Origin: Verrucomicrobiota bacterium
GTDB taxonomy: Bacteria; Verrucomicrobiota; Verrucomicrobiia; Verrucomicrobiales; DEV007
Assembly (NCBI GenBank): GCA_024277195.1
Contig: JAJRVS010000009.1
Location: 1 to 47,013 of the forward strand
Length of the DNA stretch: 47,013 nucleotides
Reading direction: 5' to 3'
A program made the translations under genes and the position numbers. This document shows positions 16,852 to 26,003 of this stretch, piece by piece. The notes beneath the pieces were generated by a model. It was given only the letters and a program-made list of their open reading frames with translations. It searched no databases and had not been told where the DNA came from. Each line of letters opens with the position of its first letter. The stretch's first letter is position 1.

Positions 16852-19800
16852 ATGAAAACCCTCCAGCAACTCGGACTCGCCGCCACTGCGCTGCTCTTTT
16901 TCTCACTCAGCTCCATCCACGCCCAACAGACTTCCGCTGACTGGCAAAACATCACCGTACCGGGTGCGTGGGAAAACAGTAATCTAAAAGAAACCAAAGC
17001 TTACGACGGTTACGCATGGTACCGCACCTGGTTCATGCCGGACAACAGCTTCTTCAACAAACACGCGCGCAACCTGTTTGAAGAATCGGTCAACATCAAC
17101 ATTCGTGGCCTCGCCGATGCGCATGAGATTTTTGTCAATGGCAAAAAAATCGGCAGTGGCGGTCAAATGCCACCCCAGTTCAAAAGCGGCAAGGACAAAT
17201 ACTACCGCCACAAAGTGCCACCTGGCACACTCAAGAAAGGCCAATGGAACCAGATCGCTATTCGAGTGTACAACCACAACGGTCCCGGCGGATTTGTCAC
17301 CGAAGCCCCCTTCATCATGAGCTACTTCGCCGAATGCAATCTCGAAGGCCCGTGGCAGTTCCGCCTCGGCGATGATGCCTCATGGAAAGGCGACGGCAAC
17401 ACTTTGAAAGACAAACCCAAAACCTCCGCTTTTGATCAATACCATGACTCCCAACGGGTACTCGGTGAGTCCGCCACCCTCTCCCACGGTGACAAATTGC
17501 CGCCTGCCGAGTCTTTGAAAAAAATGCGCCCAATAGACGCCTTCATCGTTGAAGAATTACTGCACGAACCGGAGATCGCCCAACCCACCCATTTCAGCTT
17601 CGACGAACGTGGTCGCCTGTGGGTGGCTCAATACCGCCAATACCCCTACCCGGCCGGACTCAAAATGCTCAGCCGCGATAAATTCTATCGCTCGGTTTAC
17701 GACAAGGTGCCACCCGCCCCACCGAACAACGCCCGCGGCCGCGACATCATCTCCATCCACGAAGATACCACCGGCGACGGCTTTTTTGACAAACACAAAG
17801 TCTTTCAAGACGGCCTCAACATGGCCAACGCTTCGCTGCGTGGGCACGGCGGCGTGTGGGTGATGAACACCCCCTACCTGATGTTCTATCCCGATGCCGA
17901 TTTTGACGACATCCCCGACGGCCCGCCGGTGATCAAACTGCAGGGCTTCGGACTGGAAGACACCCACTCGGTGGCCAACGGCATCGTCTGGGGTCTCGAC
18001 GGTTGGATCTATGGCGCACAAGGCAGCACCACTTCCAGTCGCATCATTCGACCCGGCATCGACCCGCCTGGCAGCAAAGGCGAATACTTCGAAGGCTGCA
18101 TGGTCTGGCGCTATCACCCGCAGAGCCAGCGCTACGAAATTTTCGCCGAAGGCACCGGAAACATCTTCGGTCTCGAACTCGACGCCCAGGGCCGTCTTTT
18201 TTCCGGTCACAACGGAGGCAATACTCACGGCTGGCATTATGTGCAAGGCGGTTATTATCTCAAGCAGGGAGTCAATCCATCCAAAATCGGCCCACCACGC
18301 AACCCTTACACTTTTGGTGAATTGCCCATGATGCGCAACAACAACCCGGTCGCCCGCTTCACCCACTTTGGTGCGGTCGCCGAGGGAACCGCCATTCCCA
18401 CCGAATACCTGGGTGATCTCATCTCGGTCGATCCCTTGCACAACAAAATCGTCGCCAACGAACTTCGTCCGCGCGGTGCTACTTTCGAAACGCTGGACAA
18501 AAAAGACATCCTGGTCAGCGAGGACAAATCCTTCCGCCCGGTTTACATCGTCAACGCTCCCGATGGCTCACTTTTTATCGGCGATTTTTACGAACACTAC
18601 ATCGCCCATGGACAGAACTACCAAGGCCAGATCGATCCCACCACCGGACGTGCCTATCGCCTACGTGGCAAAAACTCCAAACTGGAAAAAGATATCAATC
18701 TGGAGAAAAAAACTACTGACCAACTGATCGAAATCCTTGGCCACGCCAACAAATGGCACCGCCACACCGCCATCCGCTTGCTCGCACAGCGCAAAGACCC
18801 GGCCGCAGCTGAAAAGCTCAAACAAGTGCTCGCCAAAAAAGACAGCAAGGATCTCGCTGCCATGGGAGCCGTTTGCGCGCTCTATCAACTCGGAGGACTG
18901 GATGAAAGCACCGCGCAGCAAACCATCAAACACCCCTACCCACCCGTTCGCATGTGGACCGTGCGCCTGCTCGGTGACGCCAAGCAGCTGTCTCCCACAA
19001 TGGCCACCGCCATCACCGCCGCCGCCAAAAGTGAAGCCTATGTCGAAGTGCGTTCACAAATGGCTTCCACCGCCCGACGTCTGCCTGCCGAACAAGCCAT
19101 GCCACTCGTCACCGCCCTGCTCACCCACGCCGAAGATGTCACCGACCCCTACGTCCCGCTACTCTGCTGGTGGGTACTCGAGAGCAATGCGAATGAAAAC
19201 CGTGACGCCGTCCTGGCTCTGCTCAAAAACGCCGATTTCTGGAAACTGCCCATGGTCAAAGAGCATATCCTGCCCCGTGTGATGCGTCGTTTTGCGCTGC
19301 AGGGCCGCCGCAAGGATCTGCTCACCTGCGCCCAACTGCTACAGCTTGCGCCGCAAAAAGAATACGCCGGACTGCTGATGAAAGGCTTCGAAGAAGCCTA
19401 CCGCGGACGCCCCATGGTAGGCCTACCCGACGAGTTGGTCAAAGCCATGACCGCATCCGGAATTTCCTCACTGATCCTGCGCCTGCGTCAAGGAGATGGC
19501 GAGGCCGTCAAAGAAGCACTGGACATCATCGCCAACAACAAAGCCAAACCGGCTGACCGCATGCTTTACATTCAGACTTTCGGAGAAATCTCCGTTGTAA
19601 CCGCCGTTCCCGTGCTGCTCAAGCTGGCAACCGATCAGAAACAAAAAGCCGCCCTGCGTAAAGCCTCGCTGGCTTCCCTCAGCTCTTACGCTGACAAAAA
19701 TATCGGCCAGCAAGTCACCGCTCTGATCCCCAATCTGCCCGATGATATCCGCACCGCTGCCCTACTGCTATTAATCAGTCGCAATGAGTGGAGTCTCGAT

Positions 19801-20412
19801 CTGCTGAAAAATATCGAAAGCGGAAAAATCGAAGCCAAGCTGCTATCAAGCGACCTCATCCAACGACTGCGCTCTTCCCAGGACAAAAACATCGCCGCCG
19901 TTGCCGCGAAACTTTATCCAGAAAAAGCCAAGGCCAGCTCCGCCGATTTCAAAAACAAAATCGCCCGGATCAATAAAATCCTCTCCACCGGGGTAGGTAA
20001 AACCTACGACGGTGAAAAACTCTTCATGGGATCCTGCTCCGCCTGCCACAAACTGTTTTTTAAAGGCGGCCACATCGGCCCCGAACTGACCAACTACCAA
20101 CGCGATGACCTCGGCACCATGCTGATCAGCATCGTCGATCCCAATGCCGAGATCCGCGAAGGTTTTGAATACGTCACCCTGACCACCAAGGACGGCCGTA
20201 CCCTCAGCGGCTTCCTCGCCGACCGCGATACCCAGGTCACCGTGCTGCGCGGCATGGACGGTCAAGACATCACCGTGCGCCAGGAGCAAATCAAAAACAT
20301 CGCCCCGATGGGCCGCAGCCTGATGCCCGAAGGCATCCTCAACACCCTCACCGAGCAACAAATCCGCGACCTCTTCGCCTACCTGAAAGTCACCCAGCCG
20401 ATCAGCAAATAA
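16852..20412 (+). CDS. PVC-type cytochrome c dehydrogenase with HEAT repeats
   Basis: A 1186-residue exported oxidoreductase typical of Planctomycetota and Verrucomicrobiota. Order: signal peptide (1 to about 24); a jelly-roll-like sandwich (about 30-200, with GAWENSNLKETKAYDG and IFVNGKKIGSGGQMPP) reminiscent of GH2 sugar-binding domains; the PVC-type membrane-bound-dehydrogenase propeller (about 215-590, NGIVWGLDGWIYGAQG, DFYEHYIAHG); HEAT-like helices (about 600-1020); and the C-terminal heme domain with CSACH at 1062-1066 and the hallmark GFEYVTLTTKDGRTLSGF. It presumably oxidises a sugar or alcohol periplasmically and passes electrons to the heme. The substrate is unknown. It converges with a heme-free propeller gene with four bases between stop codons. 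Confidence 0.93.
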   Translation: MKTLQQLGLAATALLFFSLSSIHAQQTSADWQNITVPGAWENSNLKETKAYDGYAWYRTWFMPDNSFFNKHARNLFEESVNINIRGLADAHEIFVNGKKIGSGGQMPPQFKSGKDKYYRHKVPPGTLKKGQWNQIAIRVYNHNGPGGFVTEAPFIMSYFAECNLEGPWQFRLGDDASWKGDGNTLKDKPKTSAFDQYHDSQRVLGESATLSHGDKLPPAESLKKMRPIDAFIVEELLHEPEIAQPTHFSFDERGRLWVAQYRQYPYPAGLKMLSRDKFYRSVYDKVPPAPPNNARGRDIISIHEDTTGDGFFDKHKVFQDGLNMANASLRGHGGVWVMNTPYLMFYPDADFDDIPDGPPVIKLQGFGLEDTHSVANGIVWGLDGWIYGAQGSTTSSRIIRPGIDPPGSKGEYFEGCMVWRYHPQSQRYEIFAEGTGNIFGLELDAQGRLFSGHNGGNTHGWHYVQGGYYLKQGVNPSKIGPPRNPYTFGELPMMRNNNPVARFTHFGAVAEGTAIPTEYLGDLISVDPLHNKIVANELRPRGATFETLDKKDILVSEDKSFRPVYIVNAPDGSLFIGDFYEHYIAHGQNYQGQIDPTTGRAYRLRGKNSKLEKDINLEKKTTDQLIEILGHANKWHRHTAIRLLAQRKDPAAAEKLKQVLAKKDSKDLAAMGAVCALYQLGGLDESTAQQTIKHPYPPVRMWTVRLLGDAKQLSPTMATAITAAAKSEAYVEVRSQMASTARRLPAEQAMPLVTALLTHAEDVTDPYVPLLCWWVLESNANENRDAVLALLKNADFWKLPMVKEHILPRVMRRFALQGRRKDLLTCAQLLQLAPQKEYAGLLMKGFEEAYRGRPMVGLPDELVKAMTASGISSLILRLRQGDGEAVKEALDIIANNKAKPADRMLYIQTFGEISVVTAVPVLLKLATDQKQKAALRKASLASLSSYADKNIGQQVTALIPNLPDDIRTAALLLLISRNEWSLDLLKNIESGKIEAKLLSSDLIQRLRSSQDKNIAAVAAKLYPEKAKASSADFKNKIARINKILSTGVGKTYDGEKLFMGSCSACHKLFFKGGHIGPELTNYQRDDLGTMLISIVDPNAEIREGFEYVTLTTKDGRTLSGFLADRDTQVTVLRGMDGQDITVRQEQIKNIAPMGRSLMPEGILNTLTEQQIRDLFAYLKVTQPISK

Positions 20413-20416
20413 AGAT

Positions 20417-21907
20417 TTACTCAGGAATCGCATTCAACGTATAAAACGCCTCGGGATGCAACAGCCCAGCACTTCCGCCTTTCGCCTTCACCCCGTCTGC
20501 ATGCAACTCATGCACATACCCTTCACGCAAGCCCGCGCACTGCAACATCACGCTCATCCCGTCCGAACTCACCTTGGCAGTGACGATTTTCACTTGCTTC
20601 GTCTCCAACTCATCACCCCCATAAGCCTGCTGATAGGGATAAGTGTAACTGATCATCGCATAAGATTTCACATCCGCCGCCGACTTTGCCTCCACCGGCT
20701 TGGTAAAAGTTAAGCGGAACCCCTGCGGCCGCGCTTCCATTTTCTTGATCTCAAAAGGCATCTTACCCGTCCACGTCAAACGCTCTAATCCATAACTGCG
20801 AGTGCCGAGTGAATTCCAACCGCGGTTCGACTCACCGATCACCATTGAGCCATCCGGCAAGTATTCCATCTGCAACACCGCGCTCTGCATGCCTTGACGA
20901 AAACGAAAACACGCGCCCTGGTATTCCCCCTTCACTTTTTCCAAAAACACCCGACTGATAAACGACATCGTGAACTCACCGACGAACAACTGGTCTGCAA
21001 AAGGCCCGAACTTGCCCCCCGTGCGGTCACAACGAATACCCGTCGTGCTATTGCCCATCTTATTATAGGGAAACCACACCGCCGGTGGCACATAAGCCTT
21101 CACCTGCTTGATTGCCTGCGCCGTAGTGATTCCCTTTGGAGGTTTCACCGCCACCCCCTTCAAGGGTGATTCCGGCAGATCTGCATCCCGCAGTGAATCC
21201 TGATGCCCATGGAAAACTCCTTTGCGAACATGAATCAAAGGCCCCGCCGCCCACCAGTTGCCTTGTTGATCGGTGGCAAAAATATCGCCCACCGCATTCG
21301 TAGCCAGTCCAATAGGCGAGCGAAATCCCGCGCTCATTGGTTCCAATTCACCGCCAGATTTTTGCCTCATAGACCAACCACGCCAGCGAAAATTCTCCGC
21401 CCCTGAAAAACCCTTGATCTTTTGCCCGCCGCCCATGTTGATATTCAGCGTCACCCACAAATTGCCCTGCGCATCGAACACGGGTCCATAGGCGTATTCA
21501 TGGTAATTGCCCGACACCGCCCAGCCTTTCGCCGCAGTCAAATAGGCATCCGCCACCCCGTCCGCATCGTGATCTTCCAATCGCGTGACTTCACTTCTTT
21601 GAGTCGTATAAAGCGCACCGTCATGCCAGGTCAAACCCAAGGGCTCGTGCAGCCCCGACGCAAAGCGTTTCCATTGATATTTCTTAACATCTTTGGAAGT
21701 CTCTGTAGGATTTTGTAAAATCCACACCTCTCCTTTGCGAATCGCCACCGCCAGTTTCCCATCCGGCAATACCGCCAAACCACTCGCTTCCAATTTTAAA
21801 CCTGTCGGCAGCGGATAAGGTGTCAGTTGGTAAAACTCGTCTTCACCAGCCTGAAGCGTCGTCCACCCCATCAACAAAACCATCAAAGCCGTGCATTGTT
21901 TCACCAT
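20417..21907 (-). CDS. secreted glucose/sorbosone-dehydrogenase-like beta-propeller
   Basis: A 496-residue protein with a signal peptide (ending about LQAGEDE), followed by a propeller of the PQQ-dependent sugar dehydrogenase/sorbosone dehydrogenase kind (LKLEASGLAVLPDGKLAVAIRKGEVW, GLHEPLGLTWHDGALYTTQRSEVTRLED, SAGFRSPIGLATNAVGDIFATDQQGNWW). A C-terminal beta-rich extension (from about 400) resembles a fibronectin- or invasin-like fold. It has no CxxCH motif. Its start overlaps the stop of the upstream penta-heme cytochrome gene by 7 bp, arguing for translational coupling and an electron-transfer pair. The substrate is unknown. Confidence 0.85.
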   Translation of the reverse strand: MVKQCTALMVLLMGWTTLQAGEDEFYQLTPYPLPTGLKLEASGLAVLPDGKLAVAIRKGEVWILQNPTETSKDVKKYQWKRFASGLHEPLGLTWHDGALYTTQRSEVTRLEDHDADGVADAYLTAAKGWAVSGNYHEYAYGPVFDAQGNLWVTLNINMGGGQKIKGFSGAENFRWRGWSMRQKSGGELEPMSAGFRSPIGLATNAVGDIFATDQQGNWWAAGPLIHVRKGVFHGHQDSLRDADLPESPLKGVAVKPPKGITTAQAIKQVKAYVPPAVWFPYNKMGNSTTGIRCDRTGGKFGPFADQLFVGEFTMSFISRVFLEKVKGEYQGACFRFRQGMQSAVLQMEYLPDGSMVIGESNRGWNSLGTRSYGLERLTWTGKMPFEIKKMEARPQGFRLTFTKPVEAKSAADVKSYAMISYTYPYQQAYGGDELETKQVKIVTAKVSSDGMSVMLQCAGLREGYVHELHADGVKAKGGSAGLLHPEAFYTLNAIPE

Positions 21908-24168
21908 GTTATCTCCTCCTCTATCACTGCTTTGCCGTTTTCAAATTTCACCGCTTGTTTTTTTGTTCCCTGTTTCAATCCTCGAAAATAGATCCCTTTC
22001 CCACTATCCGCTCCTTTCAGGACCAAAGTTCGCTTGAAGCCCTTATTATCCTTCAGCGGCTCAAGGCTATCCTCAATGCTGATACCTTGCCATTGATACA
22101 AAAATGTTGGCACTCCCTGCTTGTCCAAATGGAAACCTTGCATTTTAAACCCAGCTTGAGAGCCTAATCTCTTAACCGGGATACCATTAGTCTGTAGCCC
22201 CAGCGGCATCGCCGCCGCGAAACTTTCCACCTTCTCCCCCAGTGGAACCGCTGGCGTGCAATAACGGTCATCCCAAGTTCCCAAGGCATCGATAAACTTC
22301 CCTCGCCAGGCAATTTTCCATCTCACCTCTTCCGCATCAAAGGCCACATTGATCCCCCCCGGAAATCCCACCGCAATCGCCTGGGTTCCCACACCTTCCA
22401 GAAAAGTGCGAAACACAATCGGTCGCCCGTCTTTATCCGGTTTCACCTCGTAGTCATCCCCCTTCAATAAACCATCCGGCAAACGCCGCTGATCGATCTC
22501 TTTCAAATAAGTCCACAACTGCTCGATCTCCTGATTCGCCTTCTTGCGCTGCAAAAACATCGGCGGCATCAAAGTGCCTGGGTTGGTTCCCTGTGGATCC
22601 AATAACAGTTCCTTGAAATACTCCGGCCGCAAGCGCTCAACGGTATGGCTCAAATCGATCACCGGCGCACCCAGTGATTTCACCCCCTTCAAACCGTGAC
22701 AATTCACACAGCCCAAACCCTTTTTATTGATCCCCATCAAGTCGCGGCCATAATGACCACGTTGGTAACTCGGCAGTCCACTCACATCGATCTCAACTGG
22801 CTCCTCTTTCACATCCGCTTTTTCAAAAGCCACGATCAAATGCCCCACATCCGCTTTTCTGAACTGAGGCATGCGTGTTGACACATAAGGCCTCACTTCG
22901 CCGCCATGACCCCAAAGCATTTTTTCCAGCCAGTTCCGAGTCAACTTCCTGCCCACCAAATCCAGCGGCGGAGGCAAATTTCCCCAGCGTCCCAAGGACA
23001 TCGCACCAATATCCCGCACCCCAAAAAAAGGTTCCCTCGATGTCTCCGGCCCGCCCTTGCCATCGCGGGTATGACAAGCGTAACAATCATAGCGCATCAT
23101 AGTATGATCAATCTGCTGCACCAGCGATTCATCACCCTGCTTGAACAAATTTTTCAAAGCCAGTTGAATCGCCTTAATCTGCACCTGATCCAAATAGTAC
23201 CACGGCACGGCACCCACCGAAGGCACATCCGCCAAACAACCCACCTTTTTCACAAATTCCAAATCTGCCAATTTTTTCGCCACTTTCACCGCCAACTTCT
23301 CAGCCCCTGGTGCCGCATGACAGGCCACGCATTTTTTCTCCAAAAACACCTTACGTCCCTGCTCAGCCAACTTGGCATCTAATTTAAAGTCATTAGCGCC
23401 ATCAATCTCCGACAGTAACTCCTTCGGAATTTTTATCTGCGGCCCCGACTTCAGATAAGCTGCCAGATTCGCCGCCTCCTGCTCACTCAATTTCATTCCC
23501 GGCATGCGACCCGAAGGCCGCAAATGTTGCGGCTGCAACAAAAACCGCCCCAGCGCATCGATACTATAACGATCCACCATACTGAGTGGTACCGAAGGCA
23601 AACCCAACAACTCCAGCTCTGTCCCTTCCAACAACCCCTGCGGGCGGTAATCCGTCTCCGGCGCGTGACAGGCCACACATCCGATCTCGTGATACAAAAC
23701 CTGCCCCGCTTCCTCGTCACCTTTGGGCATCGGCTCGACCACCTCCTTCTGTGACGCCAGATAATGCTTCAGTGCCTTGATCTCTCCCAGATCCCGATCC
23801 GGCCCGGCAAACAAGCTCGGCATAATCGTGCCGCGTTTCACAAACCGTGGATTACGAATCATCAGCTCAATATCCAAAGCATCCAAACGCGAGGCCACTC
23901 CCTCCAGATTGGTCGCTTGCCTGCCCTGCAAACGAGATTTCAGTTTTTCCGGCGGCGTATGACAACGCACACAGTTCAACTCATTCAGCAACAACATGCC
24001 TCCCTCCGCCAGGTAATCCTCATCATCATCCACCGAATAAAAACGCTCAAAACCCACCACCAGCGGATAATCCACCGGCTCCGCCTGCGCCGGATGCGCC
24101 GACACCCCGGCCGCACCACCTAACATCAAAACAAATACTGCAATCCTTATGTTTATTTTACTCATCAC
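21901..24168 (-). CDS. secreted penta-heme c-type cytochrome
   Basis: A 755-residue exported protein with signal peptide (to about residue 29) and five CxxCH heme-binding motifs at residues 66-70 (CVRCH), 164-168 (CVACH), 280-284 (CVACH), 362-366 (CYACH) and 487-491 (CVNCH). Candidate distal Met ligands lie in TIMPSLF, RMPGM, TRMPQF and TLMPPMF. The last 200 residues carry no heme site and look beta-rich (VEVRWKIAW-like strands, LGTWDDRYCTPAVP). Such proteins shuttle electrons from periplasmic dehydrogenases. The 7 bp overlap with the downstream propeller dehydrogenase indicates a two-gene unit. A second Met (residue 2) is an equally possible start. Confidence 0.9.
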   Translation of the reverse strand: MMSKINIRIAVFVLMLGGAAGVSAHPAQAEPVDYPLVVGFERFYSVDDDEDYLAEGGMLLLNELNCVRCHTPPEKLKSRLQGRQATNLEGVASRLDALDIELMIRNPRFVKRGTIMPSLFAGPDRDLGEIKALKHYLASQKEVVEPMPKGDEEAGQVLYHEIGCVACHAPETDYRPQGLLEGTELELLGLPSVPLSMVDRYSIDALGRFLLQPQHLRPSGRMPGMKLSEQEAANLAAYLKSGPQIKIPKELLSEIDGANDFKLDAKLAEQGRKVFLEKKCVACHAAPGAEKLAVKVAKKLADLEFVKKVGCLADVPSVGAVPWYYLDQVQIKAIQLALKNLFKQGDESLVQQIDHTMMRYDCYACHTRDGKGGPETSREPFFGVRDIGAMSLGRWGNLPPPLDLVGRKLTRNWLEKMLWGHGGEVRPYVSTRMPQFRKADVGHLIVAFEKADVKEEPVEIDVSGLPSYQRGHYGRDLMGINKKGLGCVNCHGLKGVKSLGAPVIDLSHTVERLRPEYFKELLLDPQGTNPGTLMPPMFLQRKKANQEIEQLWTYLKEIDQRRLPDGLLKGDDYEVKPDKDGRPIVFRTFLEGVGTQAIAVGFPGGINVAFDAEEVRWKIAWRGKFIDALGTWDDRYCTPAVPLGEKVESFAAAMPLGLQTNGIPVKRLGSQAGFKMQGFHLDKQGVPTFLYQWQGISIEDSLEPLKDNKGFKRTLVLKGADSGKGIYFRGLKQGTKKQAVKFENGKAVIEEEITW

Positions 24169-24251
24169 TCATTCATCCACAATCAGCTAAGGGATATACT
24201 TCCACCAAGCGCACTAGGAAACACTAAATCATTCACATATTTCTCTCTTCC

Positions 24252-24282
24252 CCTTCGTGCAACTTCGTGTCCTTAGTGGATC
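24252..24282. repeat. spaced TTCGTG-type repeat (copy)
   Basis: Words TTCGTG, TTCGTG and TTAGTGG occur at about 10-base spacing just beyond the stop of the DJ-1-like gene. The layout matches copies at 14744, 24902 and 37698. Confidence 0.5.
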
Positions 24283-24289
24283 CCTCTTT

Positions 24290-24856
24290 TCATTTCTCTC
24301 TCCGCGCTTCTTCCAGCAACTTCATCCACGGCCCCATATAATGGCCATGATCATGAAAGGTCCGGCCACTCACCAAATTGCCATCCACCACACAGGCTTC
24401 GTTGACAAAAATTCCACCACAAACCTCCAAGTCAAACTGGCACTTCGACACCGTCGCCATTCTGCGCCCTTTCACACAACCCGCACGCGCCGGAATTTCC
24501 ACCCCATGACACACCGAAGCGATCGGTTTATTTTTCTCAAAAAAGTGACGCGTCACTTCCAGCAAGTCCTCATCCTCACGAATATATTCCGGCGCCCGCC
24601 CGCCACTAAAAAAGATACCCACATAATCTTCCGCCACAATCTCAGCAAAACTCACATCCGCCTCAATCTGATACCCCTCCCACTCTTTGGTGATCGTCCA
24701 GCCCGGCCGGTTCTCATGCATCACCATCTGATACAAACGTTTCTCCGGCGCCGCCACCACCGGCTCAAAACCACTCTCAATCAAACGGTAATAGGGATAC
24801 AAAGTATCCACTGTCTCCGTCGCGTCTCCAATAATAATCAATACTTTTTCACTCAT
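24290..24856 (-). CDS. DJ-1/PfpI family protein
   Basis: A 188-residue cytosolic protein of the class I glutamine-amidotransferase-like superfamily. The nucleophile elbow SVCHGVE holds Cys116 and the conserved acidic residue is Glu14 (GDATETVD). FFSGGRAPEYIRED is the PfpI-type glycine-rich block, and GRTFHDHGHYMGPW near the C-terminus contributes His residues. Members act as deglycases/glyoxalases, chaperones or amidases, and the specific activity cannot be read here. It is preceded by a small hairpin (24875-24894) and flanked on both sides by spaced repeats, so it may be an isolated transcription unit rather than part of the heme operon. Confidence 0.88.
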   Translation of the reverse strand: MSEKVLIIIGDATETVDTLYPYYRLIESGFEPVVAAPEKRLYQMVMHENRPGWTITKEWEGYQIEADVSFAEIVAEDYVGIFFSGGRAPEYIREDEDLLEVTRHFFEKNKPIASVCHGVEIPARAGCVKGRRMATVSKCQFDLEVCGGIFVNEACVVDGNLVSGRTFHDHGHYMGPWMKLLEEARREK

Positions 24857-25074
24857 AATTCTGTTGTTCCCGTGGACAGATTTCCATATCTGTCTTCTTA
24901 ATAATCAGTGTTTATCAGTGCCCCTCAGTGGTTAAAAAAATATTATAACCACCGATTCACACTGATCTTTTTTCTAGTTACCCTTATCACTCATAATCCC
25001 TAAATATCCCCACCTTCCTTTGCTCTCTTAGCACCGTTGTAAGATACTTTCTTCATGCTTGCTTAAACGCTGAT
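24857..25074. repeat. hairpin and inverted spaced-repeat pair upstream of the DJ-1-like gene
   Basis: GACAGAT-TTCCAT-ATCTGTC (24875-24894) is a perfect 7 bp hairpin. Next, AATCAGTG, ATCAGTG and TCAGTGGTTA repeat at 10-base steps (24902-24933). Facing it in inverted orientation is a TAACCACCGATTCACACTGATC stretch at about 24945-24969, so the pair can form a larger stem. The rest of the gap shows nothing. Confidence 0.6.
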
Positions 25075-25992
25075 TCACACCAGTTTCTCCAAATGAACCC
25101 GAGCCCGGTTAATCTCATCCGCCACCTCTTGCGCGGTCGGTAAAATCGGAATCCCTCTTGGTGTCGGATGCATGAAAATTTCCGTATAACCGTTAAAATT
25201 AGTCTTCTTCAAAGCCGCCACGATTGGTCCAAAATCGAGCTTGCCACGACCGGGCATCTGCATCAACTCCTCCTCCTTTGGCATTTTTTTCATACAACTC
25301 ATGCCATACTGCCAGGCATAGAACATCGCCATGCGATCACCAAGATCTTCGATCAACTTGGCCAAAGCATTCGAATCCATTCCCAAACTTTCCAAATGAT
25401 AAGGCGCCAGCGCGATACCCGCGTGTTTTGAATCCGTGAACTCCACAAACCACTTCAGCGAGTCCGCCGAATCCATGATGTTGTTGCCGTGATTCTCCAT
25501 CCCAATCACCACTCCGTTTTTCTCCGCAGCTTCAATTTGTGGTTTCATTTTCTCTGCAAATACCTTCACCGCCGCTTTCAGCTCGCCACCCTGCAACTTC
25601 TTCGGCCCGCTGCCACCACAGACAAGCAGATCCCCACCCAGTTTTGACACCACCTTCATCTCGTCCTGCAAACCAAAAGGCCCCAGATCGTAACGAGTCG
25701 AGCAACCGAGCTTCGCTCCATTCTGTTTCAGCATCGCCGCGAATTTATCGTGACCCATTTCCTCCACCTGCTCACGCTGATTACCATGCCTGCGCGGCCA
25801 GATGTCGATGTACTCCGTTTTCATTTCCGCCATCAGCGGCAGAATTTCCGCCAGTGGCAGCTCACCGAACATCGATGAACCCACAATGTATTTGAACTTG
25901 AAACCATCGACCGCCTTAGCTGTATTCATCGCCGTCATCCAGGCAGGAGTCGCCACTCCCGCCACCGTCTTGATAAAATGTCGTCTTTTCAT
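25075..25992 (-). CDS. Tat-exported sugar phosphate isomerase/epimerase-like TIM barrel
   Basis: A 305-residue protein of the xylose isomerase-like/AP-endonuclease-2 superfamily. The N-terminus RRHFIKTVAGVA matches a twin-arginine signal. The barrel follows, with candidate metal-ligand positions in GMENHGN and YTEIFMHP. Some proteins of this family act on sugars or inositols, but many PVC members with Tat signals have unknown substrates. The start MKRRHF was chosen because it puts the Arg pair at positions 3-4; the frame is open ten codons further upstream. It lies directly downstream of the gutted and intact sulfatases on the same strand. Confidence 0.85.
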   Translation of the reverse strand: MKRRHFIKTVAGVATPAWMTAMNTAKAVDGFKFKYIVGSSMFGELPLAEILPLMAEMKTEYIDIWPRRHGNQREQVEEMGHDKFAAMLKQNGAKLGCSTRYDLGPFGLQDEMKVVSKLGGDLLVCGGSGPKKLQGGELKAAVKVFAEKMKPQIEAAEKNGVVIGMENHGNNIMDSADSLKWFVEFTDSKHAGIALAPYHLESLGMDSNALAKLIEDLGDRMAMFYAWQYGMSCMKKMPKEEELMQMPGRGKLDFGPIVAALKKTNFNGYTEIFMHPTPRGIPILPTAQEVADEINRARVHLEKLV

Positions 25993-26003
25993 AAATTCTG
26001 TTG

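Noticed and set aside
17557-18441. 294-codon open frame on the minus strand
   Set aside because: It is antisense to the PVC-type dehydrogenase and is compositionally a shadow.
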